DNA of 64,000 nucleotides, from the NCBI GenBank assembly GCA_023623175.1, contig JAMNXU010000010.1:84967-148966 (forward strand). Reading direction: 5' to 3'. Below are positions 55,083 to 63,835 of the stretch, piece after piece (the stretch's first letter is position 1; each line of letters opens with the position of its first letter). The stretch comes from Bacillota bacterium (GTDB lineage Bacteria; Bacillota; Clostridia; Acetivibrionales; JAMNXU01). Position numbers and translations under genes: made by a program. Under the pieces are notes generated by a model, which had not been told where the DNA came from, made no database searches, and saw only the letters and a list, made by a program, of their open reading frames with translations.

Positions 55083-55880
55083 ATGGGAGAGGTTTTGAAA
55101 AAAGATACTGAAAAAAATGAAGTTGTGGTGACAAAAGACGACATTGTAAAAGGTTTAAGAGGATTGGGGCTAAAAAAAGGCGACATAATAGGAGTGCACA
55201 GCTCCCTGAGCGCGTTCGGGTATGTTGAAGGCGGCGCCGATGCGGTTGTGGATGCTTTAATTGAGGTTGTCGGCGAAGAAGGCGCGGTGGTCGTACCCAC
55301 CTATTCCGTAAACAGGCAATTCATAGAGTTGACGCCATGGGACCGCGAAAACAATGTAGCATGGAAACTCAGGTTTTCCGAGTACGATCCGGCGACAACG
55401 CCGTGCTGGACCGGCATAATTCCGGAAACGCTGAGAAAAAGACCAGGCGCCGTAAGGGGTTCGCATATATCCCACTCCCTCGCGGCCATAGGGAAAAATG
55501 CCGCGGAGTTGTGCCAGGGGTGGGACAAACTGTACGAGTATGACGGATATATTTTGCTGCTCGGAGTCCTTTTCAACCGGTGTTCTTCGCTGCACCTCGC
55601 GGAACAGTACGTAACGCTGCCCGAGGACATCTTGGAAAGCATAACGCTTACGCAGGAGCAGCTTGAAAAGTATCCGAAACCCGAGTGGGAAGTTTACAGG
55701 CACCCTTATCCGTCTTTTGAATATATTGATGAACCCTGCAGAAGAGCCGGCATATTGAAGATGACAAAAATAGGCAATGCAGAGATTCGGCTTGTCAGAC
55801 TGAGAGAGCTGATAGACCTTTACATCGAGGAGCTGAAAACCAATCCCTATACCTATTACAGGCTAAAAAAGAACAGGTGA
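55083..55880 (+). CDS. AAC(3)-family N-acetyltransferase
   Basis: This 265-residue acetyl-CoA-dependent enzyme carries the antibiotic_NAT landmarks VHSSLSAFGYVEGGADAVVDALIEVVG near residue 41, VVVPTYSVN near 71, GSHISHSLAAIGKNA near 122 and LLGVLFNRCSSLHLAEQ near 160, where the His-Glu pair is expected. Family members include aminoglycoside 3-N-acetyltransferases, but chromosomal clostridial and Bacillus (YokD) relatives often have no proven resistance role. ATG 55083 has GGGAG upstream. It is a single gene with its own promoter and terminator and no mobile-element trace. Confidence 0.85.
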   Translation: MGEVLKKDTEKNEVVVTKDDIVKGLRGLGLKKGDIIGVHSSLSAFGYVEGGADAVVDALIEVVGEEGAVVVPTYSVNRQFIELTPWDRENNVAWKLRFSEYDPATTPCWTGIIPETLRKRPGAVRGSHISHSLAAIGKNAAELCQGWDKLYEYDGYILLLGVLFNRCSSLHLAEQYVTLPEDILESITLTQEQLEKYPKPEWEVYRHPYPSFEYIDEPCRRAGILKMTKIGNAEIRLVRLRELIDLYIEELKTNPYTYYRLKKNR

Positions 55881-55900
55881 CATATTTCGCGCATCAGCAA

Positions 55901-55932
55901 ACAGTTCCGCAAATTTTGCGGACTGTTTTTTA
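55901..55932 (+). terminator. Intrinsic terminator after the AAC(3)-family gene
   Basis: ACAGT and CCGCAAA pair with TTTGCGG and ACTGT, with a single bulged T, and TTTTTTATTTG follows. Confidence 0.75.
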
Positions 55933-55961
55933 TTTGTTTCCGAACATCGGTTCAGTATGTT

Positions 55962-55990
55962 TTGTCCTTTTTACTGCGCTGTGTTATAAT
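55962..55990 (+). promoter_or_regulatory. Probable sigma-A promoter of the miaB operon
   Basis: TTGTCC, 17 bases, perfect TATAAT. It leaves a 200-base AT-rich leader before miaB, in which I see no gene or riboswitch. Confidence 0.55.
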
Positions 55991-56191
55991 TATTTCTATG
56001 TAAGCGTTAAAATTATTGTCAAAAAAGATGTGAAAACCGTTATTTTGCCGGTGTATTAAATCCGGCGTCATACTGAATTATATTTATATGAACAATTTAT
56101 ATAAACAACTGAGTTTATAAATAATTGTTTTTGCACAATTTTATCCTGTATATTTGAATTAATTATAAATGAAATTTCCGGAGGGAAGCTT

Positions 56192-57601
56192 TTGAGCAGG
56201 AGAGAGGAAATATGCGTTCCCGGTGATGAAATCCTCAGGCAGAGGGAATTCATGCGCCTCGTGAGGGAACAGAGCATAGGAGAAATAAAAAAATACAATA
56301 TACAGACGTTTGGTTGCCAGATGAATGAAAACGATTCAGAAAGGCTTGCAGGGATGCTTTCAGAGATGGGCTACGTGGAAACCGAAAACAGGGATGAAAG
56401 CGACCTGATAATTTACAATACCTGTTGCGTCCGTGAAAATGCCGAGCTTAAAGTATATGGGCACCTTGGTTCGCTCAAAAAGCTCAAGGAAAAAAAGCCC
56501 GACATGATTATCGCGGTGTGCGGCTGCATGATGCAGCAGCCTGAAGTCGTGGAACATATTAAAAGCACTTACCGGCACGTGGACCTGATTTTCGGCACCC
56601 ATAACCTGCATAAGTTTCCCGAGCTTGTATATAACGTGCTGAGAGGGGAAACGCCCGTTGTTGATGTCATGGACAGCGCCGGTTTTGTCGTCGAGGGAAT
56701 GCCCATACGGAGAAGCAACGGCATCAAGGCATGGGTAACGATCATGTACGGCTGCAACAATTTCTGCTCATACTGCATTGTACCGTATGTGCGCGGCAGG
56801 GAAAGAAGCCGGAGCATGGAAGTCATATACGATGAAGTCCTGTCGCTCGCGCGAGAGGGATACAGTGAAATCACGCTGCTGGGCCAGAATGTCAATTCGT
56901 ACGGTCTCGATCTCCCGGATAAACCGAGCTTTGCCGATTTGTTGAGAAAACTTGACGGGATTGACGGGATTAAAAGGATCAGATTCATGACATCCCACCC
57001 GAAAGACCTTTCCGATGACCTTATAGACGCGATGAGAGATCTCAAAAGCGTCTGCCCCCACCTGCATCTTCCTCTGCAGGCAGGGAGCACAAAAGTCCTC
57101 AGGGAAATGAACCGAAAATATACGAAGGAGCAATATATAGAGCTTGCCGAAAGAATAAAGAGCAGGATACCCGGGATAGCCCTGACAACGGATATAATCG
57201 TCGGTTTCCCCGGCGAGACGGAAGAAGACTTCCTGGACACCCTTGACGTGGTGGAAAAAGTCCGCTTTGACATGGCTTATACATTTCTTTACTCAAAAAG
57301 AGCCGGGACCCCTGCCGCGCGCCGAACGGACCAGGTGCCGGAAGAAACAAAGAAGCAGAGATTTGACCGACTTATAGAACTTCAAAACAGGATAAGCAGG
57401 GAAATCAACGAAGCCCTGAAGGGAACCGTCCAGGAAATTCTCGTGGAAGGTCCCAGCAAAACCAATGCCTCGATCCTTTCAGGACGGACTTCCACCAACA
57501 AGATAGTCAATTTCAGGGGAAGCGACGATCTTACAGGCAAATATGTCAGGGTAAAAATCAGCGATGTGCAGACATGGTCCCTTGAAGGCGTAATTATATA
57601 G
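56192..57601 (+). CDS. miaB: tRNA-2-methylthio-N6-dimethylallyladenosine synthase MiaB
   Basis: This 469-residue radical SAM methylthiotransferase acts on i6A37 of tRNA, the product of MiaA encoded 5 kb downstream. It has an N-terminal extension of about 30 residues, the UPF0004 domain starting QTFGCQMNENDSER, the radical SAM motif YGCNNFCSYCIVPYVRGRERSR near 188 and a TRAM domain from about 405. QTFGCQMN separates it from RimO. TTG 56192 has GGAGGG 7 bases upstream. Confidence 0.95.
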   Translation: MSRREEICVPGDEILRQREFMRLVREQSIGEIKKYNIQTFGCQMNENDSERLAGMLSEMGYVETENRDESDLIIYNTCCVRENAELKVYGHLGSLKKLKEKKPDMIIAVCGCMMQQPEVVEHIKSTYRHVDLIFGTHNLHKFPELVYNVLRGETPVVDVMDSAGFVVEGMPIRRSNGIKAWVTIMYGCNNFCSYCIVPYVRGRERSRSMEVIYDEVLSLAREGYSEITLLGQNVNSYGLDLPDKPSFADLLRKLDGIDGIKRIRFMTSHPKDLSDDLIDAMRDLKSVCPHLHLPLQAGSTKVLREMNRKYTKEQYIELAERIKSRIPGIALTTDIIVGFPGETEEDFLDTLDVVEKVRFDMAYTFLYSKRAGTPAARRTDQVPEETKKQRFDRLIELQNRISREINEALKGTVQEILVEGPSKTNASILSGRTSTNKIVNFRGSDDLTGKYVRVKISDVQTWSLEGVII

Positions 57602-57648
57602 CATCATCCGGAAGAAAAAGCAAATACGGTACGAACGGAGTGAAAAAG

Positions 57649-58035
57649 ATGGATATAATGAACATAGCAGTTGAACTGGGAAAAGCCATAGCCAATTCAA
57701 CGGAACTTACGGAGTACAGGAAGCTGGAACAGGAAGTTGAGGATGACGACAGGGCGCGTGAGCTTTTTTCCGAATACAGGAAGCTTCAGGCCGATCTGGC
57801 AGGAGCTCAGTATAAGGGAGAACCTCCTGAAACAATAGAGGAATACAGAAAAAAGCTTTTGGCCAAGTATGAAGAAATAGAAACCTATGACACCACAAAA
57901 AGGTTCCTAGCGGCCAAGGCCAGGTTTGACAGGCTTATGAAGAACATAAACAGCGTAATTTCCTTTTTCGTAACCGGCGAGACTTCATGTTCGTCGGGAG
58001 GCTGCGCAGGATGCAGCGGATGTGGATCGGAATAA
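57649..58035 (+). CDS. YlbF/YmcA-family protein with Cys-rich C-terminal tail
   Basis: This 128-residue, largely helical protein belongs to the com_ylbF family (IAVELGKAIANSTELTEYRKLEQEV at the start, then paired helices to about residue 105). The last 15 residues are CSSGGCAGCSGCGSE, with four Cys. In Bacillus, YmcA, YlbF and YaaT form an Fe-S-containing complex that helps RNase Y mature mRNAs and affects sporulation and competence. Position directly after miaB and before mutS matches ymcA, but cotE, which sits there in Bacillus, is absent. ATG 57649 has CGGAG upstream. Confidence 0.87.
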   Translation: MDIMNIAVELGKAIANSTELTEYRKLEQEVEDDDRARELFSEYRKLQADLAGAQYKGEPPETIEEYRKKLLAKYEEIETYDTTKRFLAAKARFDRLMKNINSVISFFVTGETSCSSGGCAGCSGCGSE

Positions 58036-58067
58036 TCAGATAAAGAGATTTGTGAGGTCAGCGGAAC

Positions 58068-60689
58068 ATGGAAAATATCACGCCAATGATGAGGCAGTAC
58101 CTGGAAATCAAGGAAAAATACAAGGACTGCATCCTTTTTTTCAGGCTTGGGGATTTTTACGAAATGTTTTTTGAAGACGCCGAGACGGCGTCGAGGGAAC
58201 TGGAAATCACACTGACGGGCAGGGACTGCGGCCTTGAGCAGAGAGCCCCGATGTGCGGCGTTCCCTATCATTCCGCCGACAGCTATATTTCCAGGCTTAT
58301 AAACAAGGGTTACAAGGTTGCCATATGCGAGCAGGTAGAGGACCCGGCTCTTGCAAAGGGCATAGTAAAAAGGGACGTGGTCCGTGTCATTACACCGGGA
58401 ACCGTCACAGACTCGTCCATGCTTGATGAAAAAAAGAACAACTACCTGCTTTCTGTTTATCGTCTCGGATTCCTTTTCGGCATCGCCGCGGTTGACATAA
58501 CGACAGGGGAATTTTACGCAACGCGCATCACATGGGGCAATACCGAGTCCAAGCTTATAGACGAAATTGCCCGGTATTCTCCTTCCGAAATAATCGCCAA
58601 CGCGGAATTTTCAAATGACGAAGAACTCGTTGGCCTTCTTCGCCGGCGTGTAAACACGTATCTCACGGCTTTCGACGATTCATACTACAACGGCGATTTC
58701 GCCCGCCAAAAAATTATGCAGCAGTTCGGGGAAACCGACATTCCCGGGGATGAAGGCGATCCTGCGCTGAATGCAGCGGGAGCGCTTATCGAGTACCTGG
58801 AGCAAACACAGAAGGTAAACCTTAAACATATAAGGAAAATCAACAATTACAAGGTCGAAGAATTCCTGATTCTTGACGCAGTTGCGCGCAGGAATCTCGA
58901 ACTTACGGAAACGCTGAGGGAGAGGAAAAGAAAAGGCTCTCTTTTGTGGGTGCTGGACAGGACCGTGACTTCCATGGGCGGACGCTGCATGCGAAAATGG
59001 ATTGAACAGCCTCTTAAAACTCCTTCCGACATTAACGACAGGCTCGACGCCGTTTCGGAGCTCAGGGACAAATTCATGGTCCGGATGGAAATAAGGGAAC
59101 TGCTCAAAAGGGTTTACGACATTGAAAGGCTGATTGGAAAGATAGTGCTTGGAAGTGCGAACTGCAGGGACCTCGTGGCGCTTAAAAATTCCGTTGGCCA
59201 GTTGCCGTATGTAAAGGATGTTTTGAATTCCTGCGAATCGAAAATCATCGTGCAGGGGTTAAAGTCCCTTGATACGCTTCAGGATGTGTACGAGCTGATT
59301 GACGCCGCAATCATCGATGATCCTCCCGTAACAGTAAGGGAAGGAGGAATTATAAAGGATGGCTATAACAGCGAGGTGGACGAGTACAGGAGAGCCTCGA
59401 CGGAAGGCAAGTCATGGATTGCTTCAATTGAGTCGAAGGAAAGGGAAAGGACCGGCATCAGGAATTTAAAAGTGGGATATAACAAGGTTTTCGGATATTA
59501 TATAGAGGTTACTAAATCAAATCTCGACCTGGTGCCCCAGGATTACATAAGAAAGCAAACGCTTGTAAACTGCGAAAGGTATATAACCCAGGAGCTTAAG
59601 GAAATTGAAAACAAGATACTCGGCGCAGAAGAAAAGGTAGTGGAGCTGGAATACTCCCTTTTCATTGAAATAAGGGACTGGCTGGCGCGGCAGGTCGGAA
59701 GGATCGAGGAAACGGCGCGATTCATAGCGGAGCTCGATGTCCTGTGTTCGCTCGCGGAGGTGGCTGACAGGGAAAACTACTGCCGTCCCGTGATTCGCGA
59801 AGACGGGATCATAGCGATAACCGACGGAAGGCATCCCGTCGTGGAGAAAATGATCGGAAGGGAAAATTTCGTTGCCAACGATACGCTGCTTGACCTCGAT
59901 GAAAACATGATTTCAATTATAACGGGTCCCAATATGGCCGGAAAGTCGACATACATGAGGCAGGTGGCACTGATCGTGCTAATGGCGCAAATGGGAAGCT
60001 TCGTGCCTGCCGCCAGGGCTGAAATAGGCATTGTCGACAGGATTTTTACAAGGGTTGGCGCTTCCGACGACCTGGCTTCGGGGATGAGCACTTTCATGGT
60101 GGAAATGTCCGAGGTTGCGGAAATATTGAACAATGCCACGCCGAAAAGCCTGCTTATACTCGACGAAATAGGGCGCGGCACAAGCACGTATGACGGTTTG
60201 AGCATCGCGTGGTCAGTTATAGAATATATCAGCAGCTCGGAAAGGCTTAAATGCAGGACTCTTTTCGCCACGCACTACCATGAGCTCACCGACCTCGAAG
60301 GCCGCCTTAAGGGCGTAAAAAACTATAACATAGCTGTTAAAGAACAGGGAAAGGATATTATTTTCCTGAGAAAGATTGTTCGCGGAGGGGCCGACGGCAG
60401 TTACGGAATCCAGGTGGCAAGGCTCGCGGGATTGCCCGAGATAGTGCTTGAAAGGGCCATGGAAATACTTGCTGAACTGGAAGCTGCCAACATCAGCAAG
60501 AAAGAAGGTCGGAGAAGAAGGTCCAGGCCGCCTGTTGAAGGACAGATCGACCTTTTTGCCTACGCGGCGGCCCAGGCGGCAAAGGACGGAATAATAAACG
60601 CTCTCAGGAATCTCGACATATCGAACCTTACTCCTATTGATGCGCTAAACGAGCTGTACAAGTTGCAGCAAATGCTTAAAAACATTTAG
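58068..60689 (+). CDS. mutS: DNA mismatch repair protein MutS
   Basis: This 873-residue mismatch sensor has the mismatch-binding wedge LGDFYEMFFEDA near residue 28, lever and clamp domains (about 270-590), Walker A GPNMAGKSTYMRQ near 623, Walker B LLILDEIGRGTSTYDG near 695 and the FATHYHELTDLE motif. The C-terminal region ends in the usual helix-turn-helix dimer segment. It begins 32 bases after the ymcA/ylbF-like gene and 14 bases before mutL, so repair genes are co-transcribed. Confidence 0.97.
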   Translation: MENITPMMRQYLEIKEKYKDCILFFRLGDFYEMFFEDAETASRELEITLTGRDCGLEQRAPMCGVPYHSADSYISRLINKGYKVAICEQVEDPALAKGIVKRDVVRVITPGTVTDSSMLDEKKNNYLLSVYRLGFLFGIAAVDITTGEFYATRITWGNTESKLIDEIARYSPSEIIANAEFSNDEELVGLLRRRVNTYLTAFDDSYYNGDFARQKIMQQFGETDIPGDEGDPALNAAGALIEYLEQTQKVNLKHIRKINNYKVEEFLILDAVARRNLELTETLRERKRKGSLLWVLDRTVTSMGGRCMRKWIEQPLKTPSDINDRLDAVSELRDKFMVRMEIRELLKRVYDIERLIGKIVLGSANCRDLVALKNSVGQLPYVKDVLNSCESKIIVQGLKSLDTLQDVYELIDAAIIDDPPVTVREGGIIKDGYNSEVDEYRRASTEGKSWIASIESKERERTGIRNLKVGYNKVFGYYIEVTKSNLDLVPQDYIRKQTLVNCERYITQELKEIENKILGAEEKVVELEYSLFIEIRDWLARQVGRIEETARFIAELDVLCSLAEVADRENYCRPVIREDGIIAITDGRHPVVEKMIGRENFVANDTLLDLDENMISIITGPNMAGKSTYMRQVALIVLMAQMGSFVPAARAEIGIVDRIFTRVGASDDLASGMSTFMVEMSEVAEILNNATPKSLLILDEIGRGTSTYDGLSIAWSVIEYISSSERLKCRTLFATHYHELTDLEGRLKGVKNYNIAVKEQGKDIIFLRKIVRGGADGSYGIQVARLAGLPEIVLERAMEILAELEAANISKKEGRRRRSRPPVEGQIDLFAYAAAQAAKDGIINALRNLDISNLTPIDALNELYKLQQMLKNI

Positions 60690-60703
60690 CCGGTGGTGGT
60701 ACG

Positions 60704-62704
60704 GTGGGGAAGATTGTAATTCTCGATGAAAACACGGCAAACAAGATTGCCGCGGGAGAGGTAATTGAACGCCCGGCGTCGGTTGTCAAGGAACTTGTGG
60801 AAAATTCCATTGACGCCGGAGCAAGCGCCATTTCAGTGGAAATAAAAAACGGCGGTATTACATACATCAGGGTAATCGACAACGGCTCGGGCATCGACGA
60901 GGACGATGTCGAAATAGCGTTTGAAAGGCACTCTACCAGTAAAATACGCAGTACTTCCGACCTGAGCTCAATAACGACAATGGGATTCAGGGGAGAAGCC
61001 CTTGCGAGCATAGCGGCGGTTTCGTCAGTGGAGCTTGTGACAAGGGTGAAAAGGAATCCCTATGGCATGCTTGTCAGGGTAAAAGGCGGAGAAATACTTG
61101 AAGTTAGGCAGACAGGATGTCCTGTCGGCACTACATTTACAGTAAGCGAATTGTTTTACAATACTCCCGCTCGTTACAAGTTTTTAAAAAAAGACGCCAC
61201 CGAGGCAGGATATGTCTCCGATATCGTTTCGAGAATCGCCCTGGGTAATCCCCACATTTCGATCAGTCTTACGGGAAACGGAAGGCGAATTCTGCACACG
61301 CCGGGTAACAATGACCTTCTGAGTGCCATTTTCAGCATTTACGGAAGGGAAACGGCAAGAAACGTTGTGCCTGTAAATTACGATGACGGAATCGTCAAAA
61401 TTACCGGATATGCCGGAAAACCTGAAATAGCAAGGTCCAACCGGAATCACCAGTCATTTTACATAAACAGGCGTTTCATCAGAAACAGGATAATTTCGTC
61501 CGCCGTCGAAGAAGCATATAATACGCTTCTTATGAAGGGACGTCACGCATTCGTCGTTTTGAACCTCGAATTGAATCCCGTGCTCGTGGATGTTAACGTT
61601 CATCCGACGAAAGCCGAAGTAAGGTTTTCCCAGGAGCAGGATATATTTAAATCGGTCTATCATGCAATAAATTCGGCGCTGCTCGGCAGCAACCTGATCA
61701 GAAACATAACCGTATCCGTTCCCGGGAAGCAAACGGAAACAGTTAAACCCACAACTCCCGATTTCCAGCAGCAGCCGATTCCCGGTATTACCCGGGATTA
61801 CAGTCCGTCAAGGCTACCTGCCCGCGATTGTGCGGGAGAATCGAACATAAAACAGGACAACATAAAACAGGAATATGAAATAAACTTAACAGGGGACAGT
61901 CAATACCACAATTGCTTTAAAGTCGGCAAAAACCAAGTTAAAAGCCAAAGCCAGATAAAGAGTAAAAACCAAATAACAAGCGAACTCCAAATTGAAAGCG
62001 GATGCCTGAACATAAAAGAAAACGCTGAAAGTAAAAGCTTAATCATTAATGACAATATTGGCAAAAATGAAACCTTTGAATACCCTGCCGCTGCGAAGGA
62101 TGAGGTCCGCGAAGAAAAGCGGCATCTGGCCGAAGCCCGTTACATCGGACAGGCATTTTCGACCTTCATTATCTTGCAGCATGACAACGAACTTCTGATC
62201 ATTGACCAGCACGCGGCCCACGAAAGAATCCTGTACGAAAAGCTTCTGAAAAAATACAGGGAAAAAGAACCAATTGCCCAGTTCCTTCTGACTCCCGTCG
62301 TAATAGAACTGACAAACCGCGAAATGGAGATTGCCCGGGAAAACGAACAGTTTTTCAGCAGCATCGGTTTTATTTTTGAGGAATTTGGCAATAATTCATT
62401 AATACTGAGAGCAGTTCCGGTAATTATTGATAACACGGATTTAAAGAATGCTTTTCTTGAAACGCTGGACCGGCTTATTTCGGACAGCGAAGAGGATTCT
62501 GCAGGTAAGGCCGACGACGCGCTTTACTCCATGGCATGCAAGGCAGCTATAAAAGCCAACAGGAACCTGGATCAAAGGGAAATCAAAAACCTCGTTGATG
62601 AACTCTGCGAACTGGAAAACCCATATAGCTGTCCCCACGGAAGGCCGACAATAATCAGGCTTTCGCGACATGAGCTTGAAAAAATGTTCAAACGCATAGT
62701 TTAA
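60704..62704 (+). CDS. mutL: DNA mismatch repair endonuclease MutL
   Basis: This 666-residue protein couples MutS to strand nicking. The GHKL ATPase motifs are ELVENSIDAGA near 29, IDNGSGID near 60 and GFRGEALASI near 93. The C-terminal dimerisation/endonuclease domain carries DQHAAHERILYE near 500, the metal-dependent nuclease motif found in bacteria lacking MutH. The linker (about 340-460) is low-complexity, Lys/Gln/Ile/Asn-rich, with a 15-base tandem duplication and higher AT content than the flanks. The start is GTG 60704 after a GGTGG-rich site. miaA follows after 61 bases. Confidence 0.96.
   Translation: MGKIVILDENTANKIAAGEVIERPASVVKELVENSIDAGASAISVEIKNGGITYIRVIDNGSGIDEDDVEIAFERHSTSKIRSTSDLSSITTMGFRGEALASIAAVSSVELVTRVKRNPYGMLVRVKGGEILEVRQTGCPVGTTFTVSELFYNTPARYKFLKKDATEAGYVSDIVSRIALGNPHISISLTGNGRRILHTPGNNDLLSAIFSIYGRETARNVVPVNYDDGIVKITGYAGKPEIARSNRNHQSFYINRRFIRNRIISSAVEEAYNTLLMKGRHAFVVLNLELNPVLVDVNVHPTKAEVRFSQEQDIFKSVYHAINSALLGSNLIRNITVSVPGKQTETVKPTTPDFQQQPIPGITRDYSPSRLPARDCAGESNIKQDNIKQEYEINLTGDSQYHNCFKVGKNQVKSQSQIKSKNQITSELQIESGCLNIKENAESKSLIINDNIGKNETFEYPAAAKDEVREEKRHLAEARYIGQAFSTFIILQHDNELLIIDQHAAHERILYEKLLKKYREKEPIAQFLLTPVVIELTNREMEIARENEQFFSSIGFIFEEFGNNSLILRAVPVIIDNTDLKNAFLETLDRLISDSEEDSAGKADDALYSMACKAAIKANRNLDQREIKNLVDELCELENPYSCPHGRPTIIRLSRHELEKMFKRIV
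61844..61873 (+). repeat. 15-base tandem duplication in the mutL linker
   Basis: AACATAAAACAGGAC is followed directly by AACATAAAACAGGAA. It adds five residues and keeps the frame. Confidence 0.85.
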
Positions 62705-62765
62705 GAGATATTGCTTTATTTTACCTTGTGGAACTTGCATTGTTTTGAGAGGGGGTAGCCGGCAT

Positions 62766-63704
62766 TTGGAAAAGGTTGTTGTAGTGCTGGGACCGACGGC
62801 TTCCGGAAAAACCGCTCTTTCCATAGAGCTTGCCAAAAGATTTGACGGCGAGATTGTTTCGGCTGATTCGATGCAGGTATACAAGTATATGGACATCGGC
62901 ACCGCTAAACCCACCGAGCAGGAAAGACAGGGAATTAAACATTACCTGGTCGATGAAGTCACCCCGGACGAGGAATTCAGCGTGGCCAAATTCCAGGAAC
63001 TGGCCTATAAATATATAGGGGAGATAATTGACAGGGGGAAGCTGCCGATAGTAGTCGGCGGCACGGGACTGTACATTGACTCGCTGCTTTACAACATAAA
63101 TTACACCGAAACCGTGAGCGACTGGGAATTCAGGGAACAGATGCAGAAAGAAGCAGAATTGAAGGGAAATGAATTTTTGCACGAAAAACTGGCAAAAATT
63201 GATCCGGAGGCTGCTGCACGAATTCACCCCAATGACCTCAAAAGGATTATCAGGGCCCTTGAAGTTTACAGGTACACCGGCGTTCCGATTTCGGTACACC
63301 AGAAGGCTTCAAGGCAAACCCCTCCGAGGTATGATTACATAGTTATCGGTCTGACCATGGACCGGGACAGGTTATACGAACGCATCAACCGCCGCGTAGA
63401 TAAAATGCTCGAAGAGGGATTGCTCGATGAAGTAATCCGGCTGGATAAAATGGGATACACAAAAAAATCGACAGCAATGCAGGGGCTCGGTTACAAGGAA
63501 TTTCTTCCGTACCTGAGGGGGGAAACAAGCCTCGAAGAAGCCGTCAGCCTGCTGAAAAGGGATACGAGACATTACGCCAAGAGACAGTTGACGTGGTTCA
63601 GAAGGAACAAGGAAATTCGATGGTTCAAGGTGGATGAATACCCTTCCATGGACCTTGTTGTAAACGATGTGGCTGAATATATCAGAAGCAGGTTAATGGT
63701 ATAA
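62766..63704 (+). CDS. miaA: tRNA dimethylallyltransferase MiaA
   Basis: This 312-residue enzyme adds the dimethylallyl group to A37 of tRNAs reading UNN codons. It shows the P-loop LGPTASGKTALSIELA near residue 7, SADSMQVYKYMDIGTAKP near 33, VGGTGLYIDSLLY near 95 and the C-terminal YAKRQLTWFRRN. TTG 62766 matches family starts, with AGAGGGGG 11 bases upstream; the ORF track adds seven codons over the ribosome site. The order mutS-mutL-miaA-hfq is conserved in many bacteria. Confidence 0.95.
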   Translation: MEKVVVVLGPTASGKTALSIELAKRFDGEIVSADSMQVYKYMDIGTAKPTEQERQGIKHYLVDEVTPDEEFSVAKFQELAYKYIGEIIDRGKLPIVVGGTGLYIDSLLYNINYTETVSDWEFREQMQKEAELKGNEFLHEKLAKIDPEAAARIHPNDLKRIIRALEVYRYTGVPISVHQKASRQTPPRYDYIVIGLTMDRDRLYERINRRVDKMLEEGLLDEVIRLDKMGYTKKSTAMQGLGYKEFLPYLRGETSLEEAVSLLKRDTRHYAKRQLTWFRRNKEIRWFKVDEYPSMDLVVNDVAEYIRSRLMV

Positions 63705-63752
63705 ATTTTACAAAGATTTTTTTAATTTTTACAAACAATTCCCATATTGCTA

Positions 63753-63781
63753 TTGCTTTATATGGAATTATTTTGTAGAAT
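63753..63781 (+). promoter_or_regulatory. Probable sigma-A promoter of hfq
   Basis: TTGCTT, 17 bases, TAGAAT, 54 bases before the hfq start. hfq may therefore be transcribed separately as well as from the mut operon. Confidence 0.5.
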
Positions 63782-63835
63782 TAGATTACTGATAAGCAAA
63801 AAGTCGGCAGAGAGAAAAATAGAGGAGGATCTACA

